Source: Deferribacteres bacterium | GTDB lineage: Bacteria > Chrysiogenota > Deferribacteres > Deferribacterales > Geovibrionaceae | Direction of reading: 5' to 3' | DNA: 64,000 nt | Assembly: GCA_023395255.1 (NCBI GenBank) | Contig: JAEWZN010000003.1 | Coordinates: forward strand, 186,001-250,000 | Part shown: piece by piece, positions 8,209 through 19,661 of the stretch | Layout: each line of letters opens with the position of its first letter | How positions within the stretch are numbered: the stretch's first letter is position 1 | The notes under the pieces: generated by a model | Database searches by the model: none | Told to the model about the DNA's origin: nothing | What the model saw: only the letters and a program-made list of their open reading frames with translations | Translations under genes and position numbers: made by a program

Positions 8209-9739
8209 TGTTGAAATATATATGATAGTCTTCGGTTATTTTTTCCGGCATGTCGTCTCTGTAGTGCCCGCCGCGGCTGCCTTTTCTGGCAAGTGCGGCG
8301 TGAGCCATCAGGAGACCTGACTGGGCGAGGTTCTTAAGCTCTGCCGTTCTGCGGTCAGCGGGGGTTCTGCCTTCAAACTTTTTCAGAAATTTTTCCAGTT
8401 CACTGACTGCGGTTTTAAGCCCGGTTTCATTTCTGGAAACGCTGACATACTTCCACATTGTTTCCTGAATGAATTTTAATGATTCGGTGTAATCGGTTTC
8501 GGTATATTTCTCTTCCGTCTGTACTTCCTGCTCGGTGATTTCCATATTCCGGGAATCGGACACTGCCGCCTTTGCGCTTCTTCCGCCGAATACCACCCCT
8601 TCAAGGAGCGAGTTGCTGGCAAGTCTGTTCGCGCCGTGTACCCCTGTGCAGGCGGCCTCACCGCATGCGTAAAGCCCTTTCAGGCTCGCGCGTCCGTCAA
8701 GGTCGGTCTTTATTCCGCCCATGTAGTAGTGCGCTGCGGGGCTGACGGGTATGTAGTCCTGCGTAATATCAATTCCGTAACCTAGGCAGGTATTGTATAT
8801 CTTGGGAAACCTGTGAAGTATGTGTTCTTTATCAAGATGAGTCACGTCAAGGTAGACATGATTCGTTTTTGTCTTATTCATTTCAAAGAATATTGAACGG
8901 CTCACCACATCTCTGGGGGCGAGTTCGCCGTCTTCGTGGTAGTTAAAGCAGAATCTTTCCCCGGCATTGTTGCGCAGGACAGCGCCTTCGCCTCTCATGG
9001 ATTCGCTGAGGAGAAACGCCGGAGCGCCGGGAAAGTGAAGCGCGGTGGGATGAAACTGGAAAAACTCCATGTCCTCAAGCTCCGCACCTGCTCTGAAAGC
9101 CATGGCAGCGCCGTCCCCTGTTGATACATCCGGGTTGGTTGTGCGTGTGAAAAGCCTTCCTGCTCCGCCTGTGGCGACAACGACAGCCTTTGAGAAGAAG
9201 GAAGTGAGTTCGCCGGTTTTTTCATCCAGCGCAAGAACTCCCGTGACTCTGTCTCCGTCTCTTATGAAATCAATGGCGTAGGTGTAGTCAAGCCTGTAAA
9301 TATTTATGAACCTGAGGGAATATTCTTTCAGTGTGCGGACTATTTCGTGTCCGGTGGCGTCACCGTGGGCGTGGATTATGCGGTTTACGCTGTGCGCCGC
9401 CTCACGCGTGAAGGAGAGTGCGCCTTCCTTTGTATCAAACTTTGCACCCCATGAAATAAGCTGGGTAATGTATTCCGGTCCTTCCGCCACAAGGGTTTTC
9501 ACCGCTTCCTTCACGCAGAGGCCGTCACCTGCTTTCAGGGTGTCTTCATAGTGGAGGACTATGTCATCCTCTTCACTCAGAGCGACTGCAACCCCGCCCT
9601 GGGCGTATTCGGAACTGCTTTCACCGAGAATGCATTTAGTTATGACTGCCACATCACCGTGACCGGCAAGCTCGATCGCGGCGCGCAAACCTGCCACGCC
9701 GCTGCCGAGTACTATATAGTCGAAACGTTTTTTATTCAT
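8180..9739 (-). CDS. nadB: L-aspartate oxidase
   Basis: A 519-residue flavoprotein that oxidises L-aspartate to iminoaspartate, the first step of de novo NAD synthesis. It has the N-terminal FAD site VLGSGVAGLRAA, the ESSSEYAQGGVAVA segment, the active-site region DMEFFQFHPTAL with the HGDATGHEI stretch, and the FAD-contacting GANRLASNSLLEG. The fumarate reductase/succinate dehydrogenase C-terminal helical domain follows. Length is that of NadB. The partner quinolinate synthase gene, nadA, lies far away at 57576. It overlaps the methyltransferase gene downstream and touches the outer-membrane protein gene upstream by 1 base. Confidence 0.95.
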   Translation of the reverse strand: MNKKRFDYIVLGSGVAGLRAAIELAGHGDVAVITKCILGESSSEYAQGGVAVALSEEDDIVLHYEDTLKAGDGLCVKEAVKTLVAEGPEYITQLISWGAKFDTKEGALSFTREAAHSVNRIIHAHGDATGHEIVRTLKEYSLRFINIYRLDYTYAIDFIRDGDRVTGVLALDEKTGELTSFFSKAVVVATGGAGRLFTRTTNPDVSTGDGAAMAFRAGAELEDMEFFQFHPTALHFPGAPAFLLSESMRGEGAVLRNNAGERFCFNYHEDGELAPRDVVSRSIFFEMNKTKTNHVYLDVTHLDKEHILHRFPKIYNTCLGYGIDITQDYIPVSPAAHYYMGGIKTDLDGRASLKGLYACGEAACTGVHGANRLASNSLLEGVVFGGRSAKAAVSDSRNMEITEQEVQTEEKYTETDYTESLKFIQETMWKYVSVSRNETGLKTAVSELEKFLKKFEGRTPADRRTAELKNLAQSGLLMAHAALARKGSRGGHYRDDMPEKITEDYHIYFNNAEFNPHLR

Positions 9740-10455
9740 CAGAAGCGTATGCCCGCCTTAAGGCTCAGCTGGTTAATTTCGCCTATTCCCGCCTCAGCGT
9801 TGAATTTAAGGAAGGGGAACGGGGTAACCTGTACGCCGAGTATGCCCTTTGCGGTGTACGCTGTTTCAGCGTCCAGATCAACCGCATCGGAGCTTTCTTT
9901 CAGGTAGCTCATAGAGCCGACTATGCCCGCATAGGGTTTGACAATAAGTATGCCCTTGCTGATAAAAAGGCCTATGTTGGCGTTGTATGCGTCTATCTCA
10001 TCGTGACCGACAACCTGAGAATAGGCCGCTCTCAGAGAAAGGGCAGGTGTTGCCATTGTGCCTTCAAGTATGGCGTATTTTATTGAGACTCCGGCCACTG
10101 TGAGGTCAGAGTTTGCAGACTGGCCTATCATCGCGCCTATGTCAATCTTGCCGGGGAGTCCCTTCTGAGCGTGCAGTCTGTACATAACGAGAGCTTCCTG
10201 TGAATCGCCGTCGGAGGCGGCCTTGTCCCATATGCCTGTGTCTATTATGTTGAATGATGCTTCGGCAGCTATGTCAAACCCCAGTATGCCGAGAGGGTCT
10301 GCGGGGCTGTTGGGGTCAAACGAAATGACAGATCCCAACTCTTTCGCGAAGGTTTTGAAATCGCTCTGGGTCATGCCGGGGCGGAGTTTGATGTCATCAG
10401 CGAAAGCGGTCGCCGCAAAGCAGATGATGATTGCCAATACAAGAAGCTTCTTCAT
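9739..10455 (-). CDS. Predicted outer-membrane beta-barrel protein
   Basis: A 238-residue exported protein with a clear signal peptide (about residues 1-19, ending in ATAFA). It has alternating amphipathic strands and ends in a terminal Phe, the usual C-terminal signal for insertion by the BAM machinery. It resembles the DUF6588-type group of small barrels, but the family assignment is tentative. The ATG follows AAAAGGAGATAAACC. It is the upstream gene of a tight nadB/methyltransferase string and lies 3 bases downstream of the radical SAM gene. No function can be given. Confidence 0.75.
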   Translation of the reverse strand: MKKLLVLAIIICFAATAFADDIKLRPGMTQSDFKTFAKELGSVISFDPNSPADPLGILGFDIAAEASFNIIDTGIWDKAASDGDSQEALVMYRLHAQKGLPGKIDIGAMIGQSANSDLTVAGVSIKYAILEGTMATPALSLRAAYSQVVGHDEIDAYNANIGLFISKGILIVKPYAGIVGSMSYLKESSDAVDLDAETAYTAKGILGVQVTPFPFLKFNAEAGIGEINQLSLKAGIRF

Positions 10456-10458
10456 GGT

Positions 10459-11748
10459 TTATCTCCTTTTAAGGTCAGGGAATCCGAAGTCTTTGAAAAA
10501 GTTTTCCTTCGTGCGGTTGAAATAACCGAACCTGACATTTTTGTTTTTACGCTTAATTAATTTTAGCATGTTTTTGAGTCCGAGGATTTCCTCTGTTTTA
10601 AACTTCATTTTTGAGAAAAGAAAATCCGGATCAATATTAAGGTTCCGAAGCTGGATAAGGTCTATGTTGTAAGCTCCGAGGAAGTCAAGGAGGGTATTCA
10701 GCTCACCTTCACGGTCATTCACGCCGGGGATTGTGAGAAGATTCAGGGAAACGTAAACCTTATATTTATTTGCCAGTTCAATACTTTTCAGCACATCACC
10801 GAAATCGTAGTTCACAGGTGAGTAGTACATTTCATAGGTTGTATGGTTGGCGGAGTTCATACTCACTCTTATACTGTCAACCCCTGCGTCCAGAAGGAGC
10901 TTGAGCTTTTCAGGGCTTGAGCAGTTTGAGTTGAAGTTAATGGTCATATCCGGCGCTTTTTTCTTAATGACGGAAACAGCCTTTGCGATGGTTTCGGCCT
11001 CTGTTATGGGGTCGCCTTCGCAGCCCTGACCGAAGCTGATTATAGGCTCTTCCGCTGTTTCATAATGGTTCAGCGCCACTTCTATTATCTCCTTGGGGGA
11101 GGGGACAAACTCAATGCGGGACTGCGGGGAGGGGCAGCACTCCGCAGGCTGTTTGGATATGCATCCCAGACACCTGCTGTTGCATGAGGGCGCTGTGGGG
11201 ATGGGGCATTCCCATCTGCCCATGAAAACATTTTTTGCCGCTGTGCAGTGGTATTCCAGTGCGCATTTGGCGAGCTGTCTGTACAGCCTGTTTTCCGGGT
11301 ATTTGCTGAGGTATGCCTGAACTTTCGGCTTGAAAGCGTCCGAGTAGTCATAAAGACACGGGTTCCACTTTGAATCATCGTCTATCTTAATGGCCGGAAC
11401 AACAAACTTGCCGTTCATCCAGCCCACCGCAGTGTATGCGTAAAGGGGAAGGATTTCCGTATCCAGCTTTTTATATGCCGGAAGAAACAGGCGCAGAAAT
11501 CCCGGAGCCAGAAAAGCGCTGACAGCCATGCCGCCTGAGAACGTTTCCATATTTGCCGTGTCCTGATTATAGGCTATGGGGTGGGTATTCGGCATGAAAT
11601 ACAGTCTGGAGGATTCGGGGAGTTCAATAAGCTCCGTCTCATACGGAACAAAGTTATAATTTTCGCTTCTTACAGCCATTTTCAGGCTGGGGTGGTCATA
11701 TATATTGCCCTGTCTGTCCGCAAACAGCAGACTTGGTATATCGTACAT
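10459..11748 (-). CDS. Radical SAM protein with N-terminal extension
   Basis: About 429 residues. The radical SAM cluster motif CX3CX2C is seen as CNSRCLGC around residue 190, followed by a GGE-like stretch (SFGQGCEGDP) and the TIM-barrel strands INFNSNC, SIRVSMNSA and VSLNLLTIPG. The 190-residue N-terminal part is not a known domain; it contains several Tyr/Pro-rich segments. The start chosen is the ATG at 11748, which has AAGGCAGG in front. A TTG at 11850 would add 34 residues, but it has no ribosome binding site and the extra sequence looks non-coding. The substrate is unknown. Confidence 0.82.
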   Translation of the reverse strand: MYDIPSLLFADRQGNIYDHPSLKMAVRSENYNFVPYETELIELPESSRLYFMPNTHPIAYNQDTANMETFSGGMAVSAFLAPGFLRLFLPAYKKLDTEILPLYAYTAVGWMNGKFVVPAIKIDDDSKWNPCLYDYSDAFKPKVQAYLSKYPENRLYRQLAKCALEYHCTAAKNVFMGRWECPIPTAPSCNSRCLGCISKQPAECCPSPQSRIEFVPSPKEIIEVALNHYETAEEPIISFGQGCEGDPITEAETIAKAVSVIKKKAPDMTINFNSNCSSPEKLKLLLDAGVDSIRVSMNSANHTTYEMYYSPVNYDFGDVLKSIELANKYKVYVSLNLLTIPGVNDREGELNTLLDFLGAYNIDLIQLRNLNIDPDFLFSKMKFKTEEILGLKNMLKLIKRKNKNVRFGYFNRTKENFFKDFGFPDLKRR

Positions 11749-11913
11749 AGTACCTGCCTTGTTTAATGAATCCGCCGCATGCCCTGAGAACACGCACGGA
11801 AAGCCCGCCGTAGGAAATGCGGGAAAACAAATCATATTGTATTTTCGCAATTTTTCAATATATACTTACGGCACCAAATAACCGTAATGAAAAAAATATA
11901 AATCCGGGAGTAG

Positions 11914-13564
<1,651 letters not shown>

Positions 13565-13590
13565 ACACATAATCTTAAACAAATAACTAA

Positions 13591-13619
13591 ACGGGGAGTT
13601 CTACACTCCCCGTTTTTTA
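13591..13619 (+). terminator. Rho-independent terminator after eno and its repeats
   Basis: The stem CGGGGAGT/ACTCCCCG has a short loop and is followed by TTTTTT. It ends the eno transcript and isolates the surface-protein gene that follows. Confidence 0.9.
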
Positions 13620-13723
13620 TTTAGACGTTCGAATAAAAATATATACATTTGACACCAAATGCGACAAAGTATGCTATTATTAATTTATCTTATTTGAATT
13701 AAACTTATTTCTGGTGGTCGCAT

Positions 13724-16700
13724 ATGTATAAAAATATCACAAAGCTATTCATGTTTCTTATTATTTTATCATTTTCACTCAATGCACACGCGGCATATTT
13801 GGGTGTTGCAAACGCTGACAAAATTATTCCTGATTTTTCCGAGCTTGACGGTTCCGGGACAGCGTACCATTACGGATTCGGAATTACCGCGGGGGGCAAG
13901 GCTGTTTATTCCGTCGGCTCTCTGGACGATTCATGGAACGTAAGCGGACTTTATGTCAAGGCCTACAATCAGGACGGAAGCGCAGCTTGGACCTATGATG
14001 TTTCTCCGAGAATCGGGGGCAGGGCGACCAACTACAACACTTCTCAAATCCAGACCCTCTCAAACGGGAATATCATAGTTGCATGGGACGGCATCAGTGG
14101 CGGATGCGGAAGTGACTACCAGATGCTTATTCTTAATGAGAACGGGGGGCTTGTTAAAGATGTAACAAACATTTCCGAAAGCGCATCAGATTACAACTGC
14201 TATGGAGGCTCAGCGGAGCTTTCAAACGGAAATGTGCTGTATTACTGGCAGAGCGCCGGTGATGAATACCATATGAAGATATTTGACTCATCCGGAAACG
14301 TGGTTAAAAGCGCAACCTCTATATCCAAGACCGGTTCAAGAGACGGTACATGCACATCAATGTACTCTCACTCTGTCGGATCAATAGACGGTAAGTTTAT
14401 GTTCGGCTATAACTGCTACGAGGTGGATAATTACTACGGTGTAATATACAACAACGACGGTACTCAAATATCCGTGGGTGGATATAATCATTTTAAGATT
14501 TCATCCGTTTATAAAAGCGGATCTCCACAGATTTATATTCAGGGGCTCTCAAATGATAAATTTGTTACTTTGTTTAAAGGTGAGCCCGGAGCAGATCATA
14601 CCTCAAGGGACGAGCGCAGAGCATTTATCAGCGGTACAGGCGCAGTCACCGGAGAAACAATTCTCAGAGTAATCGGCAACTCCAGTATAAGACAGCTTAT
14701 GAGCCTGAAGGACGGAGGCTTTGTTCTTGCGGGTGTTGACGGAAGCTCATACTTAACGGCAGAACTGTTTGATAATAATGCCACAAGCCTTGAAGGTCCT
14801 GTCCGCGCAGGTGAAACAGCAGACAGCTACGGCTTTTTCAATCCCGGTCCTGTCAGCGGTTTTATATATGTCAACTATGATGATGCAAGCACATACGTTT
14901 ACGGCGTTTCAGCATCCGTTCCCAAGCCTGCTATTACTCAGGGTGATTCTGTAAATGTAAGCATGAGCGAAGACGGAAGCCCCACAGCTTTCAGCCTCAC
15001 CCTGAACGCAACTGATCCTAGCGGGGAAACCCTTACATGGAGCATATCCTCAGCCGCGTCTCACGGAACAGCATCCGCAAGCGGAACAGGAGCTTCAAAA
15101 TCAATAAGCTACACCCCGACTGCGAACTACTTCGGCAGTGACAGCTTTAAGGTCAAAGTTACAAATACCAGCGGCGGAACCGATGAGATTACTGTGAATG
15201 TCACAATAACCTCAGTTCCTGATGCTGTGACCATAACCAGCAACGGCGGAGGCTCACTTGCATCTGTCAATGTCAATGAAAACACAACAGTTGTAACAAC
15301 TGTGACAGTGGCTCCGGTTTCGGGCGAAACACATACATTCTCAATTGACGGCGGAACGGACAGCGCATTCTTCTCCATCAACTCCTCGACAGGAGCATTG
15401 ACATTTATTTCTGCACCTGACTATGAAAACCCTTCGGACTCCGGTTCGGACAACTCGTATGAAGTCATAGTTAAGGCCTCTAACGGCACAAACAGCGACT
15501 CGCAGATGATAACCGTAAACGTTAAGGATCTTGATGATACAGCACCTTCTTTTACAAGCTCTGCCTCTGTATCTGTCGCGGAAAATACCACGGAAGTTGT
15601 TACGGTAACCGTAACAGACCCGGACAGCCCTTCTGCAACATTCAGCATAACAGGCGGTTCGGACTCGGCTAAATTCAGCATTAATTCCACCACCGGCGAG
15701 CTTGTGTTTATCAATGCGCCCGATTATGAAAACCCCGGCGATTCCGATACCAATAATGTATATATAGTTCAGGTCAGGGCATCTGACGGAACAAACACCG
15801 CTAATCAGGTTATTACTGTTACAGTAACGAATCAGCTTAATGAAAATGCTCCGGCTTTCACCGGAGGCACTTCTTTTACTGTTCCTGAAAACCAGACATC
15901 TGTGGGAACAGCCTCCGCCACAGATGCTGACGGCGATACGCTCGCATTCAGCATAACAGGCGGTGCGGATGCTGCGAAATTCAGCATAGGAGCCGCAACA
16001 GGAATTATCTCCTTCATAACGGCTCCTGACTATGAGAATCCGACTGATGCAGGCGGAGACAATAATTACAGTGTAACTGTAACTGTTTCTGACGGCACAT
16101 ATACTGCCAGCGCAACTTTTACCGTAACTGTTTCCAATCTTAACGACAATTTACCCGTATTCTCAAGTTCAGACACATTCTCTGTTGATGAAGGTGCAAC
16201 AGCTGTTGGTACATTGGCAGCAACTGATGCGGATGGCGATACTTTGTCATATTCACTCAGCGGCGGTGCGGATTCAGGCAAGTTTATGCTCAACCCTTTC
16301 ACCGGAGCTCTTGTCTTTGCTTCTGCTCAGGATTATGAGAATCCCCTTGATACCAACGCAGATAACGTCTATGAACTCATTGTTACGGTGAATGACGGCC
16401 CCCACAGTGTTCCTATGAACGTAACAGTCAGTGTAAACAACCTTAATGATAATGCTCCGGTGTTTACAAGCTCTGCTGCTGTGAATTCTCCTGAAAATCA
16501 AACATCAGTGATGACAGTCACAGCGGACGATGCTGACGGTAATACACTTATTTTTACAATAACCGGCGGCGCGGATTCCGCAAAGTTTTCACTTAACTCG
16601 GCAAACGGTGCGCTTGCTTTTGTCTCAGCACCTGACTATGAAACACCTGCGGATGCAGATGGCAATAACGTTTATCTTGTTACTGTAAAAGCTTATGACG

Positions 16701-19507
16701 GTGTTCATCAGGTCACGCAGAATATTGCCGTGACTGTTACGGATGTCTTTGAACCTGTTTTTGAAATAACAAGCTCGGCGACTGCATCCGTACCGGAAAA
16801 ACAGACTGCAGTTATGACTGTGACAGCAGACGATCCCCTGAACCGCAGTATAGTTTACTCAATTATCGGAGGGGCTGATGCTTCATCATTCAGCATAAAC
16901 GCTTCCACCGGAGTACTTGTTTTCAACAGTGCGCCGGATTATGAAAATCCGTCTGATGCTGACAGCAACAACACATACATCTTGCGTGTAAAAGCCGCGG
17001 CGGTATTGGGAACTGATAATGATGAGCAGGATATAACAGTAACTGTCACCAATGTAAATGAGGCTCCTGTTGCGGAGGACAGCACGTTAACCGCTCAGGA
17101 AAACACTGCAGCAACAGGTGTGATAGATGCGGATGATGAAGACGGCGACAGCCTTAACTACACCATCTCAGCTCAGCCGGGACACGGTACGGTTTCGATT
17201 AATGCCGCAACAGGCGCTTTTACCTACATACCGGCCAGCGGCTATATCGGGGCGGACAGCTTCAAGGTAAGAGTTTCTGACGGCGCACTCAGCGATGAGG
17301 CCACTGTTTCCGTTACTGTCACACTTTCATCTGATAAAACAAGGGATTCTGACGGAGACGGTATACCTGATTATCTGGAAGGAACCAGAGACAGCGACGG
17401 TGACGGAATTCCGGATTATCTGGACGCGGATGCGAACGGCGACGGTAAAAAGGATTATCCCTTCACTGTAACAAGTCTGGGAACAGTGCTGAACTACACC
17501 ACAATTCAGCTTAAAACGGGCAAAGCGCTCAGTTTCAGCATGCCCTCCTCTGTTAACCCGTCAGTGACTGTTACCAAGGAGAGAGGTACAGCGGTTTATG
17601 AGGTTGTGCGCAACGGTTCCTCCTTTGAACTGAAAATAACAGCAGAAGGAGCCTTCGCCGGAAAATACACTGTTAAAGTGACAGATTATCTTACCGGGGA
17701 AGTTTCCGTATTCACACTGCATGTTCCCATGAACATCTTTGTTCAGGAACAGCAGATATATGAAAAAGACTCTACCAAGAAAGTGATTCTGAAAGGCGGC
17801 GAAATAAGCTCCGCAGCCTCCTTCTCCGTACTTGATGAAAGAGGTGCGGAAGACACAGCGGGCAGAATAGCCACTGTAACTCCAGGCACATTCGCCTCTG
17901 CTGCTTCCGGCGGAAACACCGCATACGGAACAATAATGCCCGCAAATGCCGAGGAGTTTGTAAATTTCAGCATACTTGCCGCAAGCGATGAGGAAAGCGC
18001 CCTTACAGGGTCTATTCTCATGGTTCCTGCTGTTGTGTATTCTGGTACTCTGCGGGATTCATCTCAGAACCCTGTCTCAGGTGTGAGTATATTTGCGGAG
18101 CATGAGGTTAAGTACGACGGGGTAAGCTATACTGCATCATCAGGCGCGGACGGCAGGTTCTCTATGGAGATACCTTCCAGATTCGGTACAGCACATACGC
18201 TCACTTTCAGCAAAACAGGCTATGTATTTACAAAAATATCCGGCAGCACCCTTACCGGTTACGGGCAGAATGTAACACTTCAAGCCACAACAAAAAGCCT
18301 CACAGCCGGAATCAGCGGTCTTCTTCCGGGGGATGCATCAAGTGTTGTGCTCTGGGTGAAAAAGGACGGTGTTCAGAGGAAGCATGCCTCTGTGGCTCTC
18401 ACAGCGGGTGCAGGCGGAACGGCAGAGCATACCTTCTGGCTTGAATCGGATTCTGAGTTCTCATACATAACCTGCGAATCTGCCGGTTATCTGACGGGAA
18501 CAAAAAGTATCGGCGCTTCCGACACGGCTGTCAGCATACCCATGACCCCGAAGGTCAATACAGATATTAAGGCTTCTGCGGCAAAAGCTGATAACCAGGC
18601 TGTAATCACTTTCACCGGAAGAAGCTTCAGCGGACTCAGTCTTATAGTGAAGTCGGACAACGGCACTCTGATTGGCACAGAATCCATGCTCGGCACTTCA
18701 TACGCTTACCAGTACAGCGGCAGCAGAAATATTACCCTCAGCGTATCTGATAGGGGCAGGGTGCTTTACACATACACCTATCTGGCGGACAACAGGGCGG
18801 ATGATAATAATGTGAAGGCAGTTTACCTCAATGAAGAGATAAACATAGGCGGCGGAAGCCAGGTTGCAAACGAAGTAGGAGATGCCGAAGACGGCGACGG
18901 TATGACAGCGGATGAGAAAATCCTTGTTATAATCCCGCCTGCGGGTCTGAAAGCGGATAAGATCATGGAAGACACTATGAGCATTTGCGGCAATACTGAT
19001 TCGCTCACTGCAAACCTTGAGGTTCAGCAGCTTTACAGCGGGGAAGATGCTCTTAACGGCTCATACGCCAGTCTCTATGATGTGTCGCTGTATGTTTACG
19101 GATGCGAGGATCTCAAGTTTGAGACAAAAGGCGAAAACAATATTCTCGAACGCATAGAGATTACCGTTCCGTTTAATACCTCTGTTGTTAAACCGGGCGA
19201 TATAGAAAGCGGAGAATACAGAATATTCAGTGCCGAATCCTATGAAGACTTTGCAGCCGGAAAACTGAGCGCTGTTCCTATGGCTAACATAATAGAAGTG
19301 GACTATATAACAGGTACAGCGACCTTCTGGGTTGATCATCTCACAAGCTTCGGTATAGTGAACAAGGAAAGTTTCTCCGATGGCGGAAACAACAGCGGAG
19401 GCGGAGGAGGACACGGCGGATGCTCCGCAGGTGCGGGTGATCCTGCAATGAGCCTGATCTTCCTTGCTGCGGCGATTATTCTCTTCATGAGGAGAAGAAA
19501 AGCCTGA
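13724..19507 (+). CDS. Giant cadherin-repeat surface protein with C-terminal sorting tail (1,927 aa)
   Basis: A signal peptide (residues 1-23, ending NAHA) is followed by about 380 residues with repeated short strand motifs that look like a beta-propeller. A tandem-type Ig-like domain (about 410-495) precedes six cadherin-like repeats spaced near 101 residues, each with a DYENP or similar calcium motif (about residues 566, 666, 769, 870, 970 and 1071). A second Ig-like domain (to about 1205), two thrombospondin type-3 calcium repeats (DSDGDGIPDYL, 1205-1243) and a carboxypeptidase-regulatory-like domain near 1440-1500 follow. The end is Gly-rich, then GGCSAGAG with Cys1900, a hydrophobic helix and RRRKA, the layout of MYXO-CTERM/Synerg-CTERM sorting signals. 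Likely a calcium-stabilised adhesin; partner unknown. Confidence 0.88.
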   Translation: MYKNITKLFMFLIILSFSLNAHAAYLGVANADKIIPDFSELDGSGTAYHYGFGITAGGKAVYSVGSLDDSWNVSGLYVKAYNQDGSAAWTYDVSPRIGGRATNYNTSQIQTLSNGNIIVAWDGISGGCGSDYQMLILNENGGLVKDVTNISESASDYNCYGGSAELSNGNVLYYWQSAGDEYHMKIFDSSGNVVKSATSISKTGSRDGTCTSMYSHSVGSIDGKFMFGYNCYEVDNYYGVIYNNDGTQISVGGYNHFKISSVYKSGSPQIYIQGLSNDKFVTLFKGEPGADHTSRDERRAFISGTGAVTGETILRVIGNSSIRQLMSLKDGGFVLAGVDGSSYLTAELFDNNATSLEGPVRAGETADSYGFFNPGPVSGFIYVNYDDASTYVYGVSASVPKPAITQGDSVNVSMSEDGSPTAFSLTLNATDPSGETLTWSISSAASHGTASASGTGASKSISYTPTANYFGSDSFKVKVTNTSGGTDEITVNVTITSVPDAVTITSNGGGSLASVNVNENTTVVTTVTVAPVSGETHTFSIDGGTDSAFFSINSSTGALTFISAPDYENPSDSGSDNSYEVIVKASNGTNSDSQMITVNVKDLDDTAPSFTSSASVSVAENTTEVVTVTVTDPDSPSATFSITGGSDSAKFSINSTTGELVFINAPDYENPGDSDTNNVYIVQVRASDGTNTANQVITVTVTNQLNENAPAFTGGTSFTVPENQTSVGTASATDADGDTLAFSITGGADAAKFSIGAATGIISFITAPDYENPTDAGGDNNYSVTVTVSDGTYTASATFTVTVSNLNDNLPVFSSSDTFSVDEGATAVGTLAATDADGDTLSYSLSGGADSGKFMLNPFTGALVFASAQDYENPLDTNADNVYELIVTVNDGPHSVPMNVTVSVNNLNDNAPVFTSSAAVNSPENQTSVMTVTADDADGNTLIFTITGGADSAKFSLNSANGALAFVSAPDYETPADADGNNVYLVTVKAYDGVHQVTQNIAVTVTDVFEPVFEITSSATASVPEKQTAVMTVTADDPLNRSIVYSIIGGADASSFSINASTGVLVFNSAPDYENPSDADSNNTYILRVKAAAVLGTDNDEQDITVTVTNVNEAPVAEDSTLTAQENTAATGVIDADDEDGDSLNYTISAQPGHGTVSINAATGAFTYIPASGYIGADSFKVRVSDGALSDEATVSVTVTLSSDKTRDSDGDGIPDYLEGTRDSDGDGIPDYLDADANGDGKKDYPFTVTSLGTVLNYTTIQLKTGKALSFSMPSSVNPSVTVTKERGTAVYEVVRNGSSFELKITAEGAFAGKYTVKVTDYLTGEVSVFTLHVPMNIFVQEQQIYEKDSTKKVILKGGEISSAASFSVLDERGAEDTAGRIATVTPGTFASAASGGNTAYGTIMPANAEEFVNFSILAASDEESALTGSILMVPAVVYSGTLRDSSQNPVSGVSIFAEHEVKYDGVSYTASSGADGRFSMEIPSRFGTAHTLTFSKTGYVFTKISGSTLTGYGQNVTLQATTKSLTAGISGLLPGDASSVVLWVKKDGVQRKHASVALTAGAGGTAEHTFWLESDSEFSYITCESAGYLTGTKSIGASDTAVSIPMTPKVNTDIKASAAKADNQAVITFTGRSFSGLSLIVKSDNGTLIGTESMLGTSYAYQYSGSRNITLSVSDRGRVLYTYTYLADNRADDNNVKAVYLNEEINIGGGSQVANEVGDAEDGDGMTADEKILVIIPPAGLKADKIMEDTMSICGNTDSLTANLEVQQLYSGEDALNGSYASLYDVSLYVYGCEDLKFETKGENNILERIEITVPFNTSVVKPGDIESGEYRIFSAESYEDFAAGKLSAVPMANIIEVDYITGTATFWVDHLTSFGIVNKESFSDGGNNSGGGGGHGGCSAGAGDPAMSLIFLAAAIILFMRRRKA

Positions 19508-19540
19508 AACAAAAATAATTAAAAATAAGCAGAACCACAG

Positions 19541-19574
19541 ACGCCGCACCCTTCACAGAGTGCGGCGTTTTTTT
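19541..19574 (+). terminator. Rho-independent terminator after the surface protein gene
   Basis: The perfect 9-bp stem ACGCCGCAC/GTGCGGCGT has a 10-base loop and is followed by a run of seven T. Confidence 0.93.
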
Positions 19575-19661
19575 ATTGACCTGTTCAGGTTCAGCCTTCC
19601 CTTTTTTTATTAAACAAAATGGATTATGTTATGTCAGAAGAAAAACTACGGGGAGCTTACA

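Noticed and set aside
11749-11850. N-terminal extension of the radical SAM protein to a TTG at 11850
   Set aside because: There is no ribosome binding site, and an ATG at 11748 has one; the extra residues look unlike protein sequence.
13649-13680. Promoter of the giant surface protein gene (TTGACA ... TATTAT)
   Set aside because: The spacing is 20 bases to TATTAT or 15 to TATGCT, outside or at the edge of the normal range.
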